Notes under the pieces: model-generated
Told to the model about the DNA's origin: nothing
The model's input: only the letters and a program-made list of their open reading frames with translations
Databases searched by the model: none
Shown here: positions 39,478-50,422 of the stretch, piece by piece
How positions within the stretch are numbered: position 1 is the stretch's first letter
Layout: every line of letters begins with the position of its first letter
Made by a program: the position numbers and the translations under genes
From: Leucothrix mucor DSM 2157
GTDB taxonomy: Bacteria; Pseudomonadota; Gammaproteobacteria; Thiotrichales; Thiotrichaceae
Assembly (NCBI RefSeq): GCF_000419525.1
Contig: NZ_ATTE01000001.1
Span: 434,001-498,000, forward strand
Length of the DNA stretch: 64,000 nucleotides
Direction: 5' to 3'

Positions 39478-40559
39478 TGCTGGTTGGTTTTTTTGAATGG
39501 TTGGCTAACCATTACAGTTTTTTTGGTGTTTTTAAATACCTGACATTACGCGGTATTTTGGCAGTTTTGACCGCGCTGGGTTTATGTCTGGCGATGGGGC
39601 CATTAATGATTCGTCGGTTAACGCTGATGAAGATTGGTCAAAGTGTGCGTGACGATGGTCCGCAAACACATTTAGTTAAAGCGGGCACCCCAACCATGGG
39701 TGGCGCGCTGATTTTATTGTCGATCGGTATCTCTACGTTACTGTGGGGCGATCTGCGCAATTACTACGTTTGGGTGACCCTGTTCGTTACTTTGGGCTCG
39801 GGTGTGGTTGGTGGTTTAGATGACTACCTAAAGCTTAAGTACCGTAACAGCAAAGGCTTGGCGGCACGTTGGAAGTATTCAGGCCTGTCATTTGTTGCGC
39901 TGATTGGCGTCATGGTGCTGTATATGAAGGCCGGCTCTGCCACTGAAACGACCTTGTTTATTCCGGTCTTCAAAGATTTGTTCTTTGAGATGGGGTGGAT
40001 CTTCATTCCTTGGGCCTACTTAGTGATTGTTGGCTCCAGTAATGCGGTCAATCTGACAGATGGCTTGGATGGTTTGGCAATTATGCCGACGATTTTGGTT
40101 GCAGCGGGTTTAGGCGTATTTGCTTACTTGAGCGGTAACAGTGTATTTGCGGCATATTTGGGAATTCCATATGTGCCAGGTGTGGGTGAGATGGTTGTGT
40201 TCTGCGCCACGATTTTCGGGGCTGGCTTAGGCTTCTTGTGGTTTAACACTTACCCAGCACAAGTATTTATGGGCGATGTAGGCGCGCTGGCACTCGGTGC
40301 TGGTCTTGGCATCGTTGCAGTCATTGTCCGTCAGGAAATCGTATTGGCGATTATGGGCGGTGTGTTTGTGATGGAAGCGGTGTCCGTAATTTTGCAGGTT
40401 GGCTCATTTAAAATGACCGGCAAGCGTATTTTCCGGATGGCACCGATTCATCACCATTTTGAATTGAAGGGCTGGGCAGAGCCGAAAGTAATTGTCCGTT
40501 TTTGGATTATTACTATCGTTCTGGTTTTGGTTGGTTTAGCAACAATTAAGGTACGTTAA
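39477..40559 (+). CDS. mraY: Phospho-MurNAc-pentapeptide translocase MraY
   Basis: This 360-residue protein has about ten membrane helices. It transfers phospho-MurNAc-pentapeptide from UDP to undecaprenyl phosphate, making lipid I. Motifs are [11 protein letters not shown], the acidic [40 protein letters not shown] and [13 protein letters not shown]. All catalytic aspartates and the triple His are present. Confidence 0.97.
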   Translation: MLVGFFEWLANHYSFFGVFKYLTLRGILAVLTALGLCLAMGPLMIRRLTLMKIGQSVRDDGPQTHLVKAGTPTMGGALILLSIGISTLLWGDLRNYYVWVTLFVTLGSGVVGGLDDYLKLKYRNSKGLAARWKYSGLSFVALIGVMVLYMKAGSATETTLFIPVFKDLFFEMGWIFIPWAYLVIVGSSNAVNLTDGLDGLAIMPTILVAAGLGVFAYLSGNSVFAAYLGIPYVPGVGEMVVFCATIFGAGLGFLWFNTYPAQVFMGDVGALALGAGLGIVAVIVRQEIVLAIMGGVFVMEAVSVILQVGSFKMTGKRIFRMAPIHHHFELKGWAEPKVIVRFWIITIVLVLVGLATIKVR

Positions 40560-40562
40560 ATC

Positions 40563-41909
40563 ATGCAGCAAGCAACGCAGGTAAATTGGCATACACTCAT
40601 TGTCGGTCTGGGAAAGACAGGCTTATCAGTGGCTCGCTATTTATCGGCTCAGGGCATCGACTTTGCTGTTATGGATTCTCGTGAAACGCCTCCATCTGCT
40701 GATGTCTTGGCTAAGGACTTTCCGGACGTACCGAGCTACTACGGTAAGTTCGATGCAGACATTATGTGTCAGGCGAAGCTGTTGGTGATCAATCCAGGTA
40801 TTGCATTAGCAACGCCTGAGATTGAAAAAGCCCGTTCCTTAGGCATTGAAGTCGTTGGCGATGTGGAGTTGTTCGCGCGTGAAGCCGAGGCGCCAATCTT
40901 GGCAGTCACTGGCTCTAATGGCAAAACCACGGTAGCCAGTTTGCTGGATTGCATGGCAAAAGCGGCAGGAATACGGGTAGCGACCGGTGGAAATATTGGC
41001 TTACCCGCATTGGCTTTACTTGAGCAGAAAAATGTTGAGTTGTATGTGTTGGAGTTATCCAGTTTTCAACTAGAGACCACCAGTAATCTACATTGCCGTG
41101 CGGCCTGCATTTTGAATATCACTGAAGATCACCTGAATCGCTATGCGAACAGAATTGAGCTTTACGCAGCGGCTAAAGCAAGAATTTATGATCATTGCGA
41201 TATTAAAGTAGTTAACCGTGATGATGAACGCGTGATGGCAATGGCTAAAGGTGGCGGTGTCGTTAGCTTTGGTTTTGATGCGCCAGAGCAGGGCCAATAT
41301 GGCTTGATTAGCGAAGGTGATCAGCTGTTTTTAGCACGTGGCCGTGAAAAGTTATTAAAGAGCGCTGATGTTAAATTGCCGGGTCGTCATAACTTAGTGA
41401 ACGCATTAGCCGCTCTGGCATTAGCCAATGCTGCGGGTATTCCGCTCAAGCCTTGTTTAGAAGTGCTAAAGACGTTTGAAGGCTTAGAACATCGCACGCA
41501 ATGGGTTGGTGAGAACAATGGAATCCATTGGTACAACGACTCCAAGGGTACCAATGTCGGCGCAACTGTTGCGGCGCTCCATGGCCTGAATGGCAAAACA
41601 GTGTTGTTAGCTGGCGGGCAAGGTAAAGCGGCAGACTTCACACCACTAGCCGATGCGGTACAAAAGTATGCGCGGGCGGTAGTGTTGTTTGGTGAAGATG
41701 CTGAGCTGATTGCCTTAAGCATAAAAGGCGACATCCCTATCGTGTTTGCGACCGATATGTTGGATGCCGTAGAGCAAGCTAAGTTGTTGGCGCAGATTGG
41801 TGACAATGTATTGTTATCTCCGGCCTGTGCCAGTTTTGATATGTTTGATAGTTATGAGCATCGCGGCAGAGTGTTTGTCGAGGCGGTTAAACAGGTGGTG
41901 TTATGTTAA
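40563..41909 (+). CDS. murD: UDP-MurNAc-L-alanine:D-glutamate ligase MurD
   Basis: This 448-residue Mur ligase has an N-terminal Rossmann part (LIVGLGKTGLSVARYL), the ATP loop [36 protein letters not shown] and the late WYNDSKGTNVGAT. It adds D-Glu to UDP-MurNAc-L-Ala. It starts 3 bp after mraY and overlaps ftsW by 7 bp. Confidence 0.97.
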   Translation: MQQATQVNWHTLIVGLGKTGLSVARYLSAQGIDFAVMDSRETPPSADVLAKDFPDVPSYYGKFDADIMCQAKLLVINPGIALATPEIEKARSLGIEVVGDVELFAREAEAPILAVTGSNGKTTVASLLDCMAKAAGIRVATGGNIGLPALALLEQKNVELYVLELSSFQLETTSNLHCRAACILNITEDHLNRYANRIELYAAAKARIYDHCDIKVVNRDDERVMAMAKGGGVVSFGFDAPEQGQYGLISEGDQLFLARGREKLLKSADVKLPGRHNLVNALAALALANAAGIPLKPCLEVLKTFEGLEHRTQWVGENNGIHWYNDSKGTNVGATVAALHGLNGKTVLLAGGQGKAADFTPLADAVQKYARAVVLFGEDAELIALSIKGDIPIVFATDMLDAVEQAKLLAQIGDNVLLSPACASFDMFDSYEHRGRVFVEAVKQVVLC

Positions 41910-43174
41910 CGCGCGTTCTTGCCGATTTTTTTCCTGAGTGGGAGCGCTATGTTGATCGTGCATTGCTGATCAATATTATGTTGTTGATGGCGTTTGGCAC
42001 AGTGGTAATGACCTCTGCCTCAGTCGCAATTTCTGAAAAGAATTATGGTACGGCTTATTTCTATCTGAATCGTCAGGTGATGTTTTTGCTGATCGGCTCG
42101 GTGGTAGCTTATGTTACCTACCGAATTCGCATGTCATTTTGGCAGGGCATGGGGCCATTAATTCTGATCCCGATTTTGCTGATGCTGGTTGCTGTATTGG
42201 TCTTAGGCCGTGAGGTTAATGGTAGTACCCGTTGGTTGGGTGTGGGGCCAATGTCCATTCAGGTCTCTGAAATGGCGAAGGTCAGTGTGATTTTGTACAT
42301 GGCGGGTTACTTAGTTCGTCATGGTAAGGCTCTGGCAGAATCAGCAGCCATCAAGCCATTGTTTTTACCGTTGATTGTGATTGTTTTAGTCGATGTTTTA
42401 CTGATCCTGCAGCCTGACTTTGGAAGTCTGATCATGATCACGGCAACTGGCTTATCGATGCTGTTTTTAGGTGGCGTCAAATTGCATCGTTTACTGCTGT
42501 TGTTTGTGCTGGCAGTGGGTGGCATGGTCGGCATCATTATGATGGGTGGTTATCGTCTGGCGCGTGTCATTGCGTTTATGAACCCATGGGAGCATGCGCA
42601 GGATAAAGGCTACCAGACCGTACACTCGTTGATGGGTATCGGTGATGGCGGTTGGTACGGTGTTGGTTTAGGCGGCAGCGTACAAAAATTATTTTATCTA
42701 CCAGAAGCGCATAATGACTATGTGTTTGCGGTGCTGGCAGAAGAGTTTGGATTTATCGGTATCGTGTTCATTCTGGCCTTGTTTGGCTGGTTTGTGCAGC
42801 GTGCATTCGTGATTGGCTTTAATGCAGATAAGGCGAAATTGCACTATGGCGCTTATGTGGCGTATGGCATTGGTTTCTGGATTGGTTTTCAGGTGCTGTT
42901 CCATATCGGTGTGAATCTTGCAGTGTTGCCACCAAAAGGTTTGACGCTGCCATTCGTAAGCTATGGTGGTAGTAGTTTGTTAAGCACCATGATTGCCATT
43001 GCTCTGTTAATGCGAGTGCATCGCGATACTCAAATTGCTTTGTTCGGCTTGTCAGATAAAGAGCTGGAGCGTGAAAAGCAGCGAAAGCAAACCGTTTCAA
43101 ATCGTCGGGTTCCGGAAAAGCCGGCTCGTAAATTAAATAAGCGCCGTTCAGGAGGGTTGCTTCGTGGAAAATAA
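41903..43174 (+). CDS. ftsW: Septal peptidoglycan glycosyltransferase FtsW
   Basis: This 423-residue SEDS family membrane protein has about ten helices. Diagnostic segments are GREVNGSTRWL, the QPDFGSLI motif with catalytic Asp, PEAHNDYVFAVLAEEFGFIG and PPKGLTLPFVSYGGSSLL. The basic C-terminal tail (RRVPEKPARKLNKRRSGG) is cytoplasmic. It polymerises septal glycan with FtsI. Confidence 0.97.
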   Translation: MLTRVLADFFPEWERYVDRALLINIMLLMAFGTVVMTSASVAISEKNYGTAYFYLNRQVMFLLIGSVVAYVTYRIRMSFWQGMGPLILIPILLMLVAVLVLGREVNGSTRWLGVGPMSIQVSEMAKVSVILYMAGYLVRHGKALAESAAIKPLFLPLIVIVLVDVLLILQPDFGSLIMITATGLSMLFLGGVKLHRLLLLFVLAVGGMVGIIMMGGYRLARVIAFMNPWEHAQDKGYQTVHSLMGIGDGGWYGVGLGGSVQKLFYLPEAHNDYVFAVLAEEFGFIGIVFILALFGWFVQRAFVIGFNADKAKLHYGAYVAYGIGFWIGFQVLFHIGVNLAVLPPKGLTLPFVSYGGSSLLSTMIAIALLMRVHRDTQIALFGLSDKELEREKQRKQTVSNRRVPEKPARKLNKRRSGGLLRGK

Positions 43175-44276
43175 GCGTCCAGTTCTGATTACTGCTGGCG
43201 GTACCGGTGGCCATGTTTACCCTGGCCTTGCCGTGGCGCGTGCGCTGCAGGCGCAGAATATTCCAGTGGTCTGGATGGGCACGCCAAAAGGCTTTGAAGC
43301 ACGTGTGATTCCTGAAGCAGGCATCGAGATGGCATTGCTGGAAGTGACTGGCTTACGCGGTAAAGGCATTACTACTTTGTTGCTGGCACCGTTTCGTTTG
43401 GTGAAAGCCTTGTACCAATCCGTTCGCATTATGCAAAAGCATAAGCCAGCTGCGGTATTGGGTATGGGTGGATTTGTAGCAGGTCCTGGTGGTTTGGTTG
43501 CCTCCTTGATGGGCATTCCCGTCATTATCCATGAGCAGAATGCAATTCCAGGTTTAACCAATCGTTTACTGAGCAAGTTTAGCCGCAAAGTATTAGAAGG
43601 CTTTCCGGGAACATTTCATCAGGCAGGCAATAAAGCTGTGCCAGTGGGAAATCCGGTGCGTCAAGATATTAGCAGTTTGCCAGCTCCAACTGAGCGCATG
43701 AAGCGGGATGACTCGCAGCTGCATTTGCTGATTATTGGTGGCAGCTTAGGTGCTCAGGCACTGAATGAAACTGTGCCACAAGCATTGGCGGAACTCGCAC
43801 CAGAAATGCGCCCAGTAGTTCGCCATCAAGCTGGTAAAAATAAGGATGAATCAACCCGCGAGCAATATGCTAAGTCTGGGGTTGAGGCGACCGTCTCCCC
43901 GTTTATTGAAGACATGGGCGAAGCGTATGGCTGGGCTGATTTAGTGATTTGTCGCTCAGGGGCACTAACAGTGACCGAGCTGGCGGCAGCCGGTCTGGCG
44001 TCAATTTTGGTGCCTTATCCTTATGCAGTGGATGACCATCAAACCGCTAACGGTTTGTATCTATCAGAAAATGGCGCGGCAATTTTGGTTTCACAGTCTG
44101 ATTTGACGGTTTCGTATCTGGCGCAGCATCTGCAGTCGTTGACTCAGGAGCCAGAGCGCTTATTACAGATGGGTGAAAAAGCCCGTGAATTGGCTCGTCC
44201 GAATGCGACCGAAGCAGTCGCTGCGATTGTAGCCGAAATGGCGAACTATACGTTTAACACAGAGGTTGTAGCATGA
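43164..44276 (+). CDS. murG: Lipid II synthase MurG
   Basis: This 370-residue GT-B enzyme has [17 protein letters not shown] at the N-terminus, an [14 protein letters not shown] segment, and the UDP-GlcNAc site [23 protein letters not shown]. It transfers GlcNAc to lipid I at the inner membrane. It uses a GTG start inside the end of ftsW and its stop overlaps murC (ATGA). Confidence 0.97.
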   Translation: MENKRPVLITAGGTGGHVYPGLAVARALQAQNIPVVWMGTPKGFEARVIPEAGIEMALLEVTGLRGKGITTLLLAPFRLVKALYQSVRIMQKHKPAAVLGMGGFVAGPGGLVASLMGIPVIIHEQNAIPGLTNRLLSKFSRKVLEGFPGTFHQAGNKAVPVGNPVRQDISSLPAPTERMKRDDSQLHLLIIGGSLGAQALNETVPQALAELAPEMRPVVRHQAGKNKDESTREQYAKSGVEATVSPFIEDMGEAYGWADLVICRSGALTVTELAAAGLASILVPYPYAVDDHQTANGLYLSENGAAILVSQSDLTVSYLAQHLQSLTQEPERLLQMGEKARELARPNATEAVAAIVAEMANYTFNTEVVA

Positions 44277-45694
44277 AGCCAGCAAACGAATTGGCCCGCA
44301 GACGCATCAAACAAATTCACTTTGTCGGCATCGGTGGTGCGGGCATGGGCGGTATCGCCGAAGTTATTTCTCATCTGGGTTACCGGGTGACAGGCTCTGA
44401 CATTGCACAAAGCCCGATGACCGACCGCTTAAAAGATTTAGGCGTAAAAGTGTTTATTGGGCACGCGGCTGAGAATATCGAAGGCGCAAACGTGGTGGTG
44501 ATTTCATCAGCGGTGAACGATAGCAACCCTGAAGTTGCAGCGGCTAAGATGAACGGCATTCCGGTAGTACCTCGTGCTGAAATGCTGGCTGAGATCATGC
44601 GCTTCAGTAACGGCATTGCCGTGGCTGGTACTCACGGTAAAACCACGACGACCAGTTTGGTAACTAGCTTATTAGCGGAGGGCGGATTAGATCCAACCTT
44701 CGTGATTGGCGGCAAGCTTAATAGTACGGCGAGTAACTCACGCTTAGGAACTGGTGAATATCTGGTTGCCGAAGCGGATGAGAGTGATGCGTCATTCTTG
44801 TTACTAAAGCCGATGATTTCGATTGTTACCAATATCGATGCGGATCACTTGTCGACCTACGGTGGTGACTTTGAAAAGCTGAAAGCCACGTTCGTTGAGT
44901 TTTTACATCACCTGCCATTCTACGGCATTGCCGTGATGTGTATTGATGACGAGCATGTCTGCGAGATTCTGCCAGAAGTGACGCGTACCGTTGTGAGCTA
45001 CGGTATCCACTACGATGCCGATGTGCGTGCAGTTGATCTACGCTACGACGGCATGCAGAGCTACTTTAAGGTTGAGCGTAAAGGCTACACAACATTAGAT
45101 ATCGTGTTGAATATGCCGGGCGAGCACAATGTACAAAACGCACTGGCAGCGATTGCTGTTGCGACTGAGATTGGTGTCAGCGATGAAGCTATCCAGAGTG
45201 GCTTGCTACGTTTCCAAGGAGTGGGGCGTCGCTTTAACTGTTATGGCGATCTTGAGACTAAAAACGGCAAAGTGATGTTGGTTGATGATTATGGTCATCA
45301 CCCAACTGAAATGGCTGCGACCATGAATGCGGTACGCACGGCATGGCCAAATCGTCGTATGGTGGTGCTGTTCCAACCGCATCGTTACACGCGTACTCGT
45401 GATTTGTTTGAAGATTTTGCAACGGTACTGTCTGAACCGGATGTATTGCTGCTAATGGATATCTATGCGGCTAGCGAAGATCCGATTCCGGGAGCCGATG
45501 GACGCTCGCTGTCTCGTGCGATTCGTAATCGCGGCAAGGTTGATCCGATCTTTATCGCGGACAATGCTGAGATTTTAGAAAACCTAAGCCACCAGCTTCA
45601 GGGTGGCGATGTATTACTGACTTTGGGTGCCGGTAGTGTCGGTACGATTTCTGCGGGTTTGCCTGAGCAACTAACCGCTTGGAGTAAAGCATAA
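44273..45694 (+). CDS. murC: UDP-MurNAc:L-alanine ligase MurC
   Basis: This 473-residue Mur ligase has [16 protein letters not shown], the ATP loop [38 protein letters not shown] and [11 protein letters not shown], with FQPHRYTRT near residue 364. It starts the cytoplasmic peptide ladder on UDP-MurNAc. murB, which sits next to murC in some relatives, is not here. Confidence 0.97.
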   Translation: MKPANELARRRIKQIHFVGIGGAGMGGIAEVISHLGYRVTGSDIAQSPMTDRLKDLGVKVFIGHAAENIEGANVVVISSAVNDSNPEVAAAKMNGIPVVPRAEMLAEIMRFSNGIAVAGTHGKTTTTSLVTSLLAEGGLDPTFVIGGKLNSTASNSRLGTGEYLVAEADESDASFLLLKPMISIVTNIDADHLSTYGGDFEKLKATFVEFLHHLPFYGIAVMCIDDEHVCEILPEVTRTVVSYGIHYDADVRAVDLRYDGMQSYFKVERKGYTTLDIVLNMPGEHNVQNALAAIAVATEIGVSDEAIQSGLLRFQGVGRRFNCYGDLETKNGKVMLVDDYGHHPTEMAATMNAVRTAWPNRRMVVLFQPHRYTRTRDLFEDFATVLSEPDVLLLMDIYAASEDPIPGADGRSLSRAIRNRGKVDPIFIADNAEILENLSHQLQGGDVLLTLGAGSVGTISAGLPEQLTAWSKA

Positions 45695-46602
45695 TGAAAG
45701 CCAGATTCGGTAAAGTCGCGGTTTTGATGGGTGGCTGGGGGGCTGAGCGCGAAGTATCACTAAACAGTGGTGCCGCCGTGTTAGCTGGCTTACAAGCTAA
45801 AGGTGTAGATGCTCATGGCATTGATGCTGATCGCAATGTCGTTGAGACGTTGAAAGCAGAAGGCTTTGATCGCGTATTCAATATTTTACACGGTCGTGGC
45901 GGTGAAGATGGTGTGCTGCAAGGCGCATTAGAATTGATTCAGATGCCGTATACTGGCTGTGGGGTTATGTCTTCAGCCATCAGCATGAATAAGCTGATGA
46001 CTAAACGGTTTTGGCTAGGCTGCGGATTAAAAACACCTGCATTTATGATCTTGCAGGATGATACAGACTTTGATGCCGTGGTTGCTGAGTTAGGCTTGCC
46101 GCTCATTGTAAAGCCGGCCGATGAAGGTTCTAGCGTTGGGATGAGCAAGGTAACGAGTGCTGAGCAGTTGCCACTCGCGTATCAGGAAGCCCGCAAACAT
46201 GATTCTGCTGTGTTTGTAGAGCAATGGGTGACTGGCAAAGAATATACGATTGCCATTGTCGGTGGTCAGGTATTGCCGGTGATTCGCGTTGAAACCGATA
46301 GCGCGTTTTACGATTACGAAGCGAAATACAAGTCAGATGATACTCGTTATTTCTGCCCTTGCGGTTTAGATCCGGAAGCCGAAGCGGAAATGCAGGCACT
46401 AGCAAAACAAGCTTTTGATGTATTGGGCACTTCTGGCTGGGGTCGGATTGATCTCATGCAGGATGAACAGGGACAGGCTTGGTTAATTGAGTTGAATACC
46501 GTTCCGGGCATGACGAGTCACTCATTAGTGCCAAAAGCAGCGAAGGCGGCGGGCATTAGTTTTGAAGACTTAGTGGTCAAAATTTTGGAGACATCAGAGT
46601 AA
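45694..46602 (+). CDS. ddl: D-alanine:D-alanine ligase
   Basis: This 302-residue ATP-grasp enzyme makes D-Ala-D-Ala for MurF. It has VLMGGWGAEREVSLNSG (substrate loop), IVKPADEGSSVGMSKV, VEQWVTGKEYTIAIV and LIELNTVPGMTSHSLVPKAA. Its length and position between murC and ftsQ match the DdlB type. The start overlaps the murC stop (TAATG). Confidence 0.97.
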   Translation: MKARFGKVAVLMGGWGAEREVSLNSGAAVLAGLQAKGVDAHGIDADRNVVETLKAEGFDRVFNILHGRGGEDGVLQGALELIQMPYTGCGVMSSAISMNKLMTKRFWLGCGLKTPAFMILQDDTDFDAVVAELGLPLIVKPADEGSSVGMSKVTSAEQLPLAYQEARKHDSAVFVEQWVTGKEYTIAIVGGQVLPVIRVETDSAFYDYEAKYKSDDTRYFCPCGLDPEAEAEMQALAKQAFDVLGTSGWGRIDLMQDEQGQAWLIELNTVPGMTSHSLVPKAAKAAGISFEDLVVKILETSE

Positions 46603-46606
46603 GCAT

Positions 46607-47437
46607 ATGGCAACTCAGGCGACAAAAAAGAAACGGCCACAGGCAACCCGAAAGCGAGGCGCTAAGCAGCCGCTATCGTCTCGTTTTAAGCCAGGCGTTT
46701 CGTTAAACCTGAATTGGGGGCGCGTTTCGGCAGTTTTATTCATGTTAGCGCCTTTATTACTGATAACTGCTGCATATATCTGGATTAATCGGCCGGAAAA
46801 TCTTACGATTCGCGCAATCGAAGTCACTGGCGAATTGAAGTACCTGAAGCAGGAAGATTTGCAGCCAATTATTCAGCCGTTTGTATCCACCAATTTGTTT
46901 TTGCTGGATGCCAAGTCGCTGGAAACTGAGCTGGAATTTAGCCCTTGGGTGTACTCCGCTTCGATGACAAAACTGTGGCCAGACAAGCTACGGATAAAGA
47001 TTCATGAAGAGCGGCCGATCGCGTTTTGGGGCGCAGATAGCATGCTAAATGAGTTCGGCGAGATCATTGATGCCGAACTACCTGAGAAAATAGGCCAGTT
47101 ACCTGTTCTTTATAGTCCGGAAGACAAGGGGCGCGGTATGGTAGAGAACTACCTGAGAGTGCAACAGTGGACCCGGGAGTTTCCAACGCCGATAGCAGAG
47201 TTCCGCGAGGATGCGCGTGGCTCATGGCAGCTGAAACTTGAGAACGGATTGATTGTGAACATAGGGCGTGAAAAGCAGGAAAAGCGTTTGCGTCGTTTTG
47301 TCGTTGGATATCAACGTGAGTTAGCGGATCAGATCGATAAGATTCACACCGTGGACTTACGTTATACCAACGGTTTTGCAGTGAAATGGAAAAGTGACTG
47401 GCAATTGAAGCAGGAAGCCAGCAAGAAAAAGGGGTAG
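46607..47437 (+). CDS. ftsQ: Cell division protein FtsQ
   Basis: This 276-residue bitopic protein has a basic cytoplasmic tail (about 35 residues, very Lys/Arg-rich), one membrane helix near residues 40-62, a POTRA domain (LTIRAIEVTGELKYLKQEDL) and a beta domain with PDKLRIKIHEERPIAFWG. It bridges FtsK and the FtsBL complex in the divisome. It lies 4 bp after ddl. Confidence 0.95.
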   Translation: MATQATKKKRPQATRKRGAKQPLSSRFKPGVSLNLNWGRVSAVLFMLAPLLLITAAYIWINRPENLTIRAIEVTGELKYLKQEDLQPIIQPFVSTNLFLLDAKSLETELEFSPWVYSASMTKLWPDKLRIKIHEERPIAFWGADSMLNEFGEIIDAELPEKIGQLPVLYSPEDKGRGMVENYLRVQQWTREFPTPIAEFREDARGSWQLKLENGLIVNIGREKQEKRLRRFVVGYQRELADQIDKIHTVDLRYTNGFAVKWKSDWQLKQEASKKKG

Positions 47438-47445
47438 TACACCGC

Positions 47446-48681
47446 ATGTCACGTAACGATGGAACAAATATGGTTGTCGCTTTGGATATTGGTACATCCA
47501 AAGTGGTCGCGCTGATTGGCGAAGTGTCTGCCAGCGGAGAGATTGAGATTGTCGGCATCGGCAAAACACCGGCACGCGGAATGAAAAAAGGCGTGGTGGT
47601 GAATATCGAGTCCACGATTGAATCAATCAACCGTGCGGTGGATGAAGCTGAGCTAATGGCTGGCGTGAACATCAACTCTGTGTTTGCCGGGATTGCAGGA
47701 AGCCACATTAGCAGCCTGAATTCACACGGTATCGTAGCGATTCGTGATAAAGAAGTGACTGATGCGGATTTAGAGCGCGTAATGGATGCGGCCCGTGCTG
47801 TTGCCATTCCAGCCGATCAGCGGATTTTGCATGTGCTGCCGCAAGAATATGTCATCGATGATCAGGATGGTATCCGTGATCCGGTGGGCATGGCTGGTGT
47901 GCGTTTAGAAGCCCGTGTGCATTTGGTGACTGGCGCTCAAAGTGCGGCACAAAATATTATTAAATGCGTTGAGCGTTGTGGTTTAGACGTAGACGATTTG
48001 ATTCTGGAGCAAGTGGCATCAAGCTATGCGGTTCTGGAAGATGATGAGAAAGAATTAGGTGTGTGTCTGGTCGATATCGGCGGCGGCACCAGTGACATTG
48101 CGGTATTCCTGAATGGTGCGATTCAGCATACGGCGGTTATCCCGATTGCGGGAGATCAGGTCACCAATGATATTGCGGTTGCTGTGCGTACACCGACACA
48201 GTTCGCAGAGCAGTTAAAGATTCAGCACGGCAGCGCATTGCGTCAGCTGATTACTGAAGAAGAGATTATTGAGGTGCCGGGAGTCGGTGAGCGTGAGCCA
48301 CGCACATTATCAACCCAAACTCTGGCATCTGTGATTGAACCCCGTTATGAGGAGCTGTTTTCATTGATTCTCGCGGAGCTACGTCGCAGCGGTTATGCCG
48401 AGCGTCTTGGTGGCGGTATCGTATTGACTGGTGGTTCATCAAAAATTCTGGGAGCAGTGGAGCTAGCGGAAGAGATTTTCCACATGCCAGTGCGCCTTGG
48501 ATCACCCCGACGGGTGGGCGGCTTGAAAGGGGAAGTTGACAATCCAATTCATTCAACAGGTGTTGGATTGCTAATCTACGGCGCAAAACAAATGGCGGCC
48601 GGGACCGGGAGGGCTTATGTCTCGGGTACCTCTGTTAGTGTTTGGGAACGAATGAAAAATTGGTTTCAGGGAAATCTCTGA
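47446..48681 (+). CDS. ftsA: Cell division actin-like protein FtsA
   Basis: This 411-residue protein has an actin/Hsp70-type fold: phosphate 1 VVALDIGTSKVVALIGE, phosphate 2 CLVDIGGGTSDIAVF and the adenosine loop GIVLTGGSSKILG. The end (SVWERMKNWFQGNL) is the amphipathic membrane-targeting helix. It tethers FtsZ to the membrane and recruits later division proteins. Confidence 0.97.
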   Translation: MSRNDGTNMVVALDIGTSKVVALIGEVSASGEIEIVGIGKTPARGMKKGVVVNIESTIESINRAVDEAELMAGVNINSVFAGIAGSHISSLNSHGIVAIRDKEVTDADLERVMDAARAVAIPADQRILHVLPQEYVIDDQDGIRDPVGMAGVRLEARVHLVTGAQSAAQNIIKCVERCGLDVDDLILEQVASSYAVLEDDEKELGVCLVDIGGGTSDIAVFLNGAIQHTAVIPIAGDQVTNDIAVAVRTPTQFAEQLKIQHGSALRQLITEEEIIEVPGVGEREPRTLSTQTLASVIEPRYEELFSLILAELRRSGYAERLGGGIVLTGGSSKILGAVELAEEIFHMPVRLGSPRRVGGLKGEVDNPIHSTGVGLLIYGAKQMAAGTGRAYVSGTSVSVWERMKNWFQGNL

Positions 48682-48702
48682 TTTTTCTTGCGTTGCAATA
48701 AA

Positions 48703-48722
48703 CCCGAATTCGATAGTTCGGG
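48703..48722 (+). other. Hairpin in the ftsA-ftsZ spacer
   Basis: CCCGAA and TTCGGG form a 6-bp stem around an 8-nt loop, 20 bp after ftsA. No T-run follows, so this is not a classic terminator. It could slow transcription or protect the ftsZ mRNA end. The 98-bp spacer is the only real gap between genes inside the cluster. Confidence 0.4.
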
Positions 48723-48779
48723 ATTAATAAATTAGTCACATTGAATTGTTAGTACAAAGGATTATAAAAGGAGAATAGC

Positions 48780-49931
48780 ATGTTTCAGATTATGGATGCA
48801 GATGGTCAAAGTGCGGTAATTAAAGTCGTTGGAGTCGGCGGCGGTGGCGGAAACGCTGTCCAGAACATGGTTGACTCCGGTATTGAAGGTGTTGAGTTTA
48901 TCTGTGCCAATACAGATGCTCAGGCTCTGGAAGGCTCAGGTGTAGAGACTCTGATCCAGTTAGGACACTCACTGACTAAAGGTTTGGGTGCAGGCGCAAA
49001 TCCTGATATCGGCCGTGAAGCGGCTCTGGAAGATCGCGAGCGCATTAAAGAGCTAATCGCGGGTACTGACATGCTATTCATCACTGCGGGTATGGGTGGT
49101 GGAACCGGTACTGGTGCAGCACCGGTTGTTGCTGAGCTGGCACGTGAGCTGGGTATTTTGACCGTTGCGGTTGTGACTAAGCCGTTCCCATTTGAAGGCC
49201 CACGCCGCATGAAAATGGCTGAAGCCGGAATCGCGGAACTGTCTAAGAGTGTTGACTCACTGATTACCATTCCAAATGGTAAGCTGCTGACGTCTCTAGG
49301 TAAAAACATCACGTTACTGGATGCGTTCAAAGCAGCGAATAACGTATTGTTAGGCGCGGTACAGGGTATTGCAGAACTGATTACCCGTCCTGGTCTGATC
49401 AACGTGGATTTCGCGGACGTTCGCACTGTAATGAATGGCATGGGCTTATCCATGATGGGTACTGGTTCTGCCAGCGGTGAAGAGCGTGCCACTAAGGCAG
49501 CTAAAGCGGCGATCTCTAGCCCATTGCTGGATGATATCGATCTGAATGGCGCGCGCGGTATTCTGGTTAACATCACAGCTGGCTTGGATATGGGTATCCA
49601 TGAGTTTGAAGAAGTGGGTAGCGCAATCCGTGAGTTTGCTTCCGATGAAGCGACTGTGGTAGTTGGTACGGTTATTGATCCTGAGATGACTGATGAGATC
49701 CGCGTAACGATCGTGGTAACTGGTCTTGATGGTGCAAACCCAGCAACGACTAGCGATGCTCCAGCACGCCCTGCAACCACTCGCTTACGTCCTGTTCAAA
49801 TCGAGCAGACACAGCGTAAAGTCGCTGGTAGCGATGTAAACCCTAGCGCCGACACTAGCAAAACTGCTAAGTCAGGCAGTGACAAGAACTACCTGGATAT
49901 CCCAGCGTTCTTGCGCAATCAGGCTGACTAG
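48780..49931 (+). CDS. ftsZ: Cell division tubulin-like GTPase FtsZ
   Basis: The protein has 383 residues. It has the GTP-binding [13 protein letters not shown], the tubulin signature [12 protein letters not shown] and the T7-loop region [11 protein letters not shown]. After a variable linker (about 320-368) comes the conserved C-terminal peptide [11 protein letters not shown] that binds FtsA and ZipA, both encoded nearby. GGAG lies 6 bases before the ATG. It forms the Z ring. Confidence 0.98.
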   Translation: MFQIMDADGQSAVIKVVGVGGGGGNAVQNMVDSGIEGVEFICANTDAQALEGSGVETLIQLGHSLTKGLGAGANPDIGREAALEDRERIKELIAGTDMLFITAGMGGGTGTGAAPVVAELARELGILTVAVVTKPFPFEGPRRMKMAEAGIAELSKSVDSLITIPNGKLLTSLGKNITLLDAFKAANNVLLGAVQGIAELITRPGLINVDFADVRTVMNGMGLSMMGTGSASGEERATKAAKAAISSPLLDDIDLNGARGILVNITAGLDMGIHEFEEVGSAIREFASDEATVVVGTVIDPEMTDEIRVTIVVTGLDGANPATTSDAPARPATTRLRPVQIEQTQRKVAGSDVNPSADTSKTAKSGSDKNYLDIPAFLRNQAD

Positions 49932-49971
49932 TTTAATTAGCGCCTGAAGAAAAAATATCTATTCTCTGTTT

Positions 49972-50004
49972 CCGCTGTCGACTGGTTCGGCAGCGGTCCT
50001 TTTT
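49972..50004 (+). terminator. Terminator after ftsZ
   Basis: CCGCTGTCG and CGGCAGCGG form a 9-bp stem with one G-T pair around a 7-nt loop, followed by TCCTTTTT. It ends the dcw transcript 40 bp after ftsZ and just before the next gene. Confidence 0.75.
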
Positions 50005-50014
50005 CGGAGTGTTT

Positions 50015-50422
50015 ATGCCAAGCTTTGAAGTGAGTACACAGTGGGTGGTTATTCTTGGGCTGGTGTCGCTGGCGACCTTTGTGTTGACCTTGCTACTAGT
50101 GCCATTGATTGTGATACGTATTCCGGAAGATTACTTCAGGGATAGTTATCGGCATAAAAGCCAGTGGTCGGAGTATCATCCGGTCTTACGGTTTTGCTTA
50201 CTGATATTAAAGAATATGTTGGGAGTGATACTGCTAATTATGGGAATACTGATGCTGGTATTGCCGGGGCAGGGGATTCTGACGATTCTATTTGGTATTG
50301 CTTTAATGAATTTTCCCGGAAAATTCAAATTGGAGCGACGACTGATTTCTTATTCTAAGGTCCTAAGTTCGATAAACTGGATCAGAAAGAAAGCCAATCG
50401 TGCCCCAATTCAAGTTGATTAA
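50015..50422 (+). CDS. Small membrane protein, PGPGW-like
   Basis: The protein has about 135 residues with two or three hydrophobic helices (about residues 8-35 and 66-100). The turn VLPGQGILTILFGIALMNFPGK resembles the PGPGW family of small membrane proteins of unknown function. ATG at 50015 is preferred over an in-frame GTG two codons upstream because GGAG lies 5 bases before the ATG. The usual gene after ftsZ in many gammaproteobacteria, lpxC, is not found here. Confidence 0.75.
   Translation: MPSFEVSTQWVVILGLVSLATFVLTLLLVPLIVIRIPEDYFRDSYRHKSQWSEYHPVLRFCLLILKNMLGVILLIMGILMLVLPGQGILTILFGIALMNFPGKFKLERRLISYSKVLSSINWIRKKANRAPIQVD

Noticed and set aside
48920-49780. 286-residue minus-strand frame opposite ftsZ
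   Set aside because: Antisense shadow; its composition simply mirrors the ftsZ codons.
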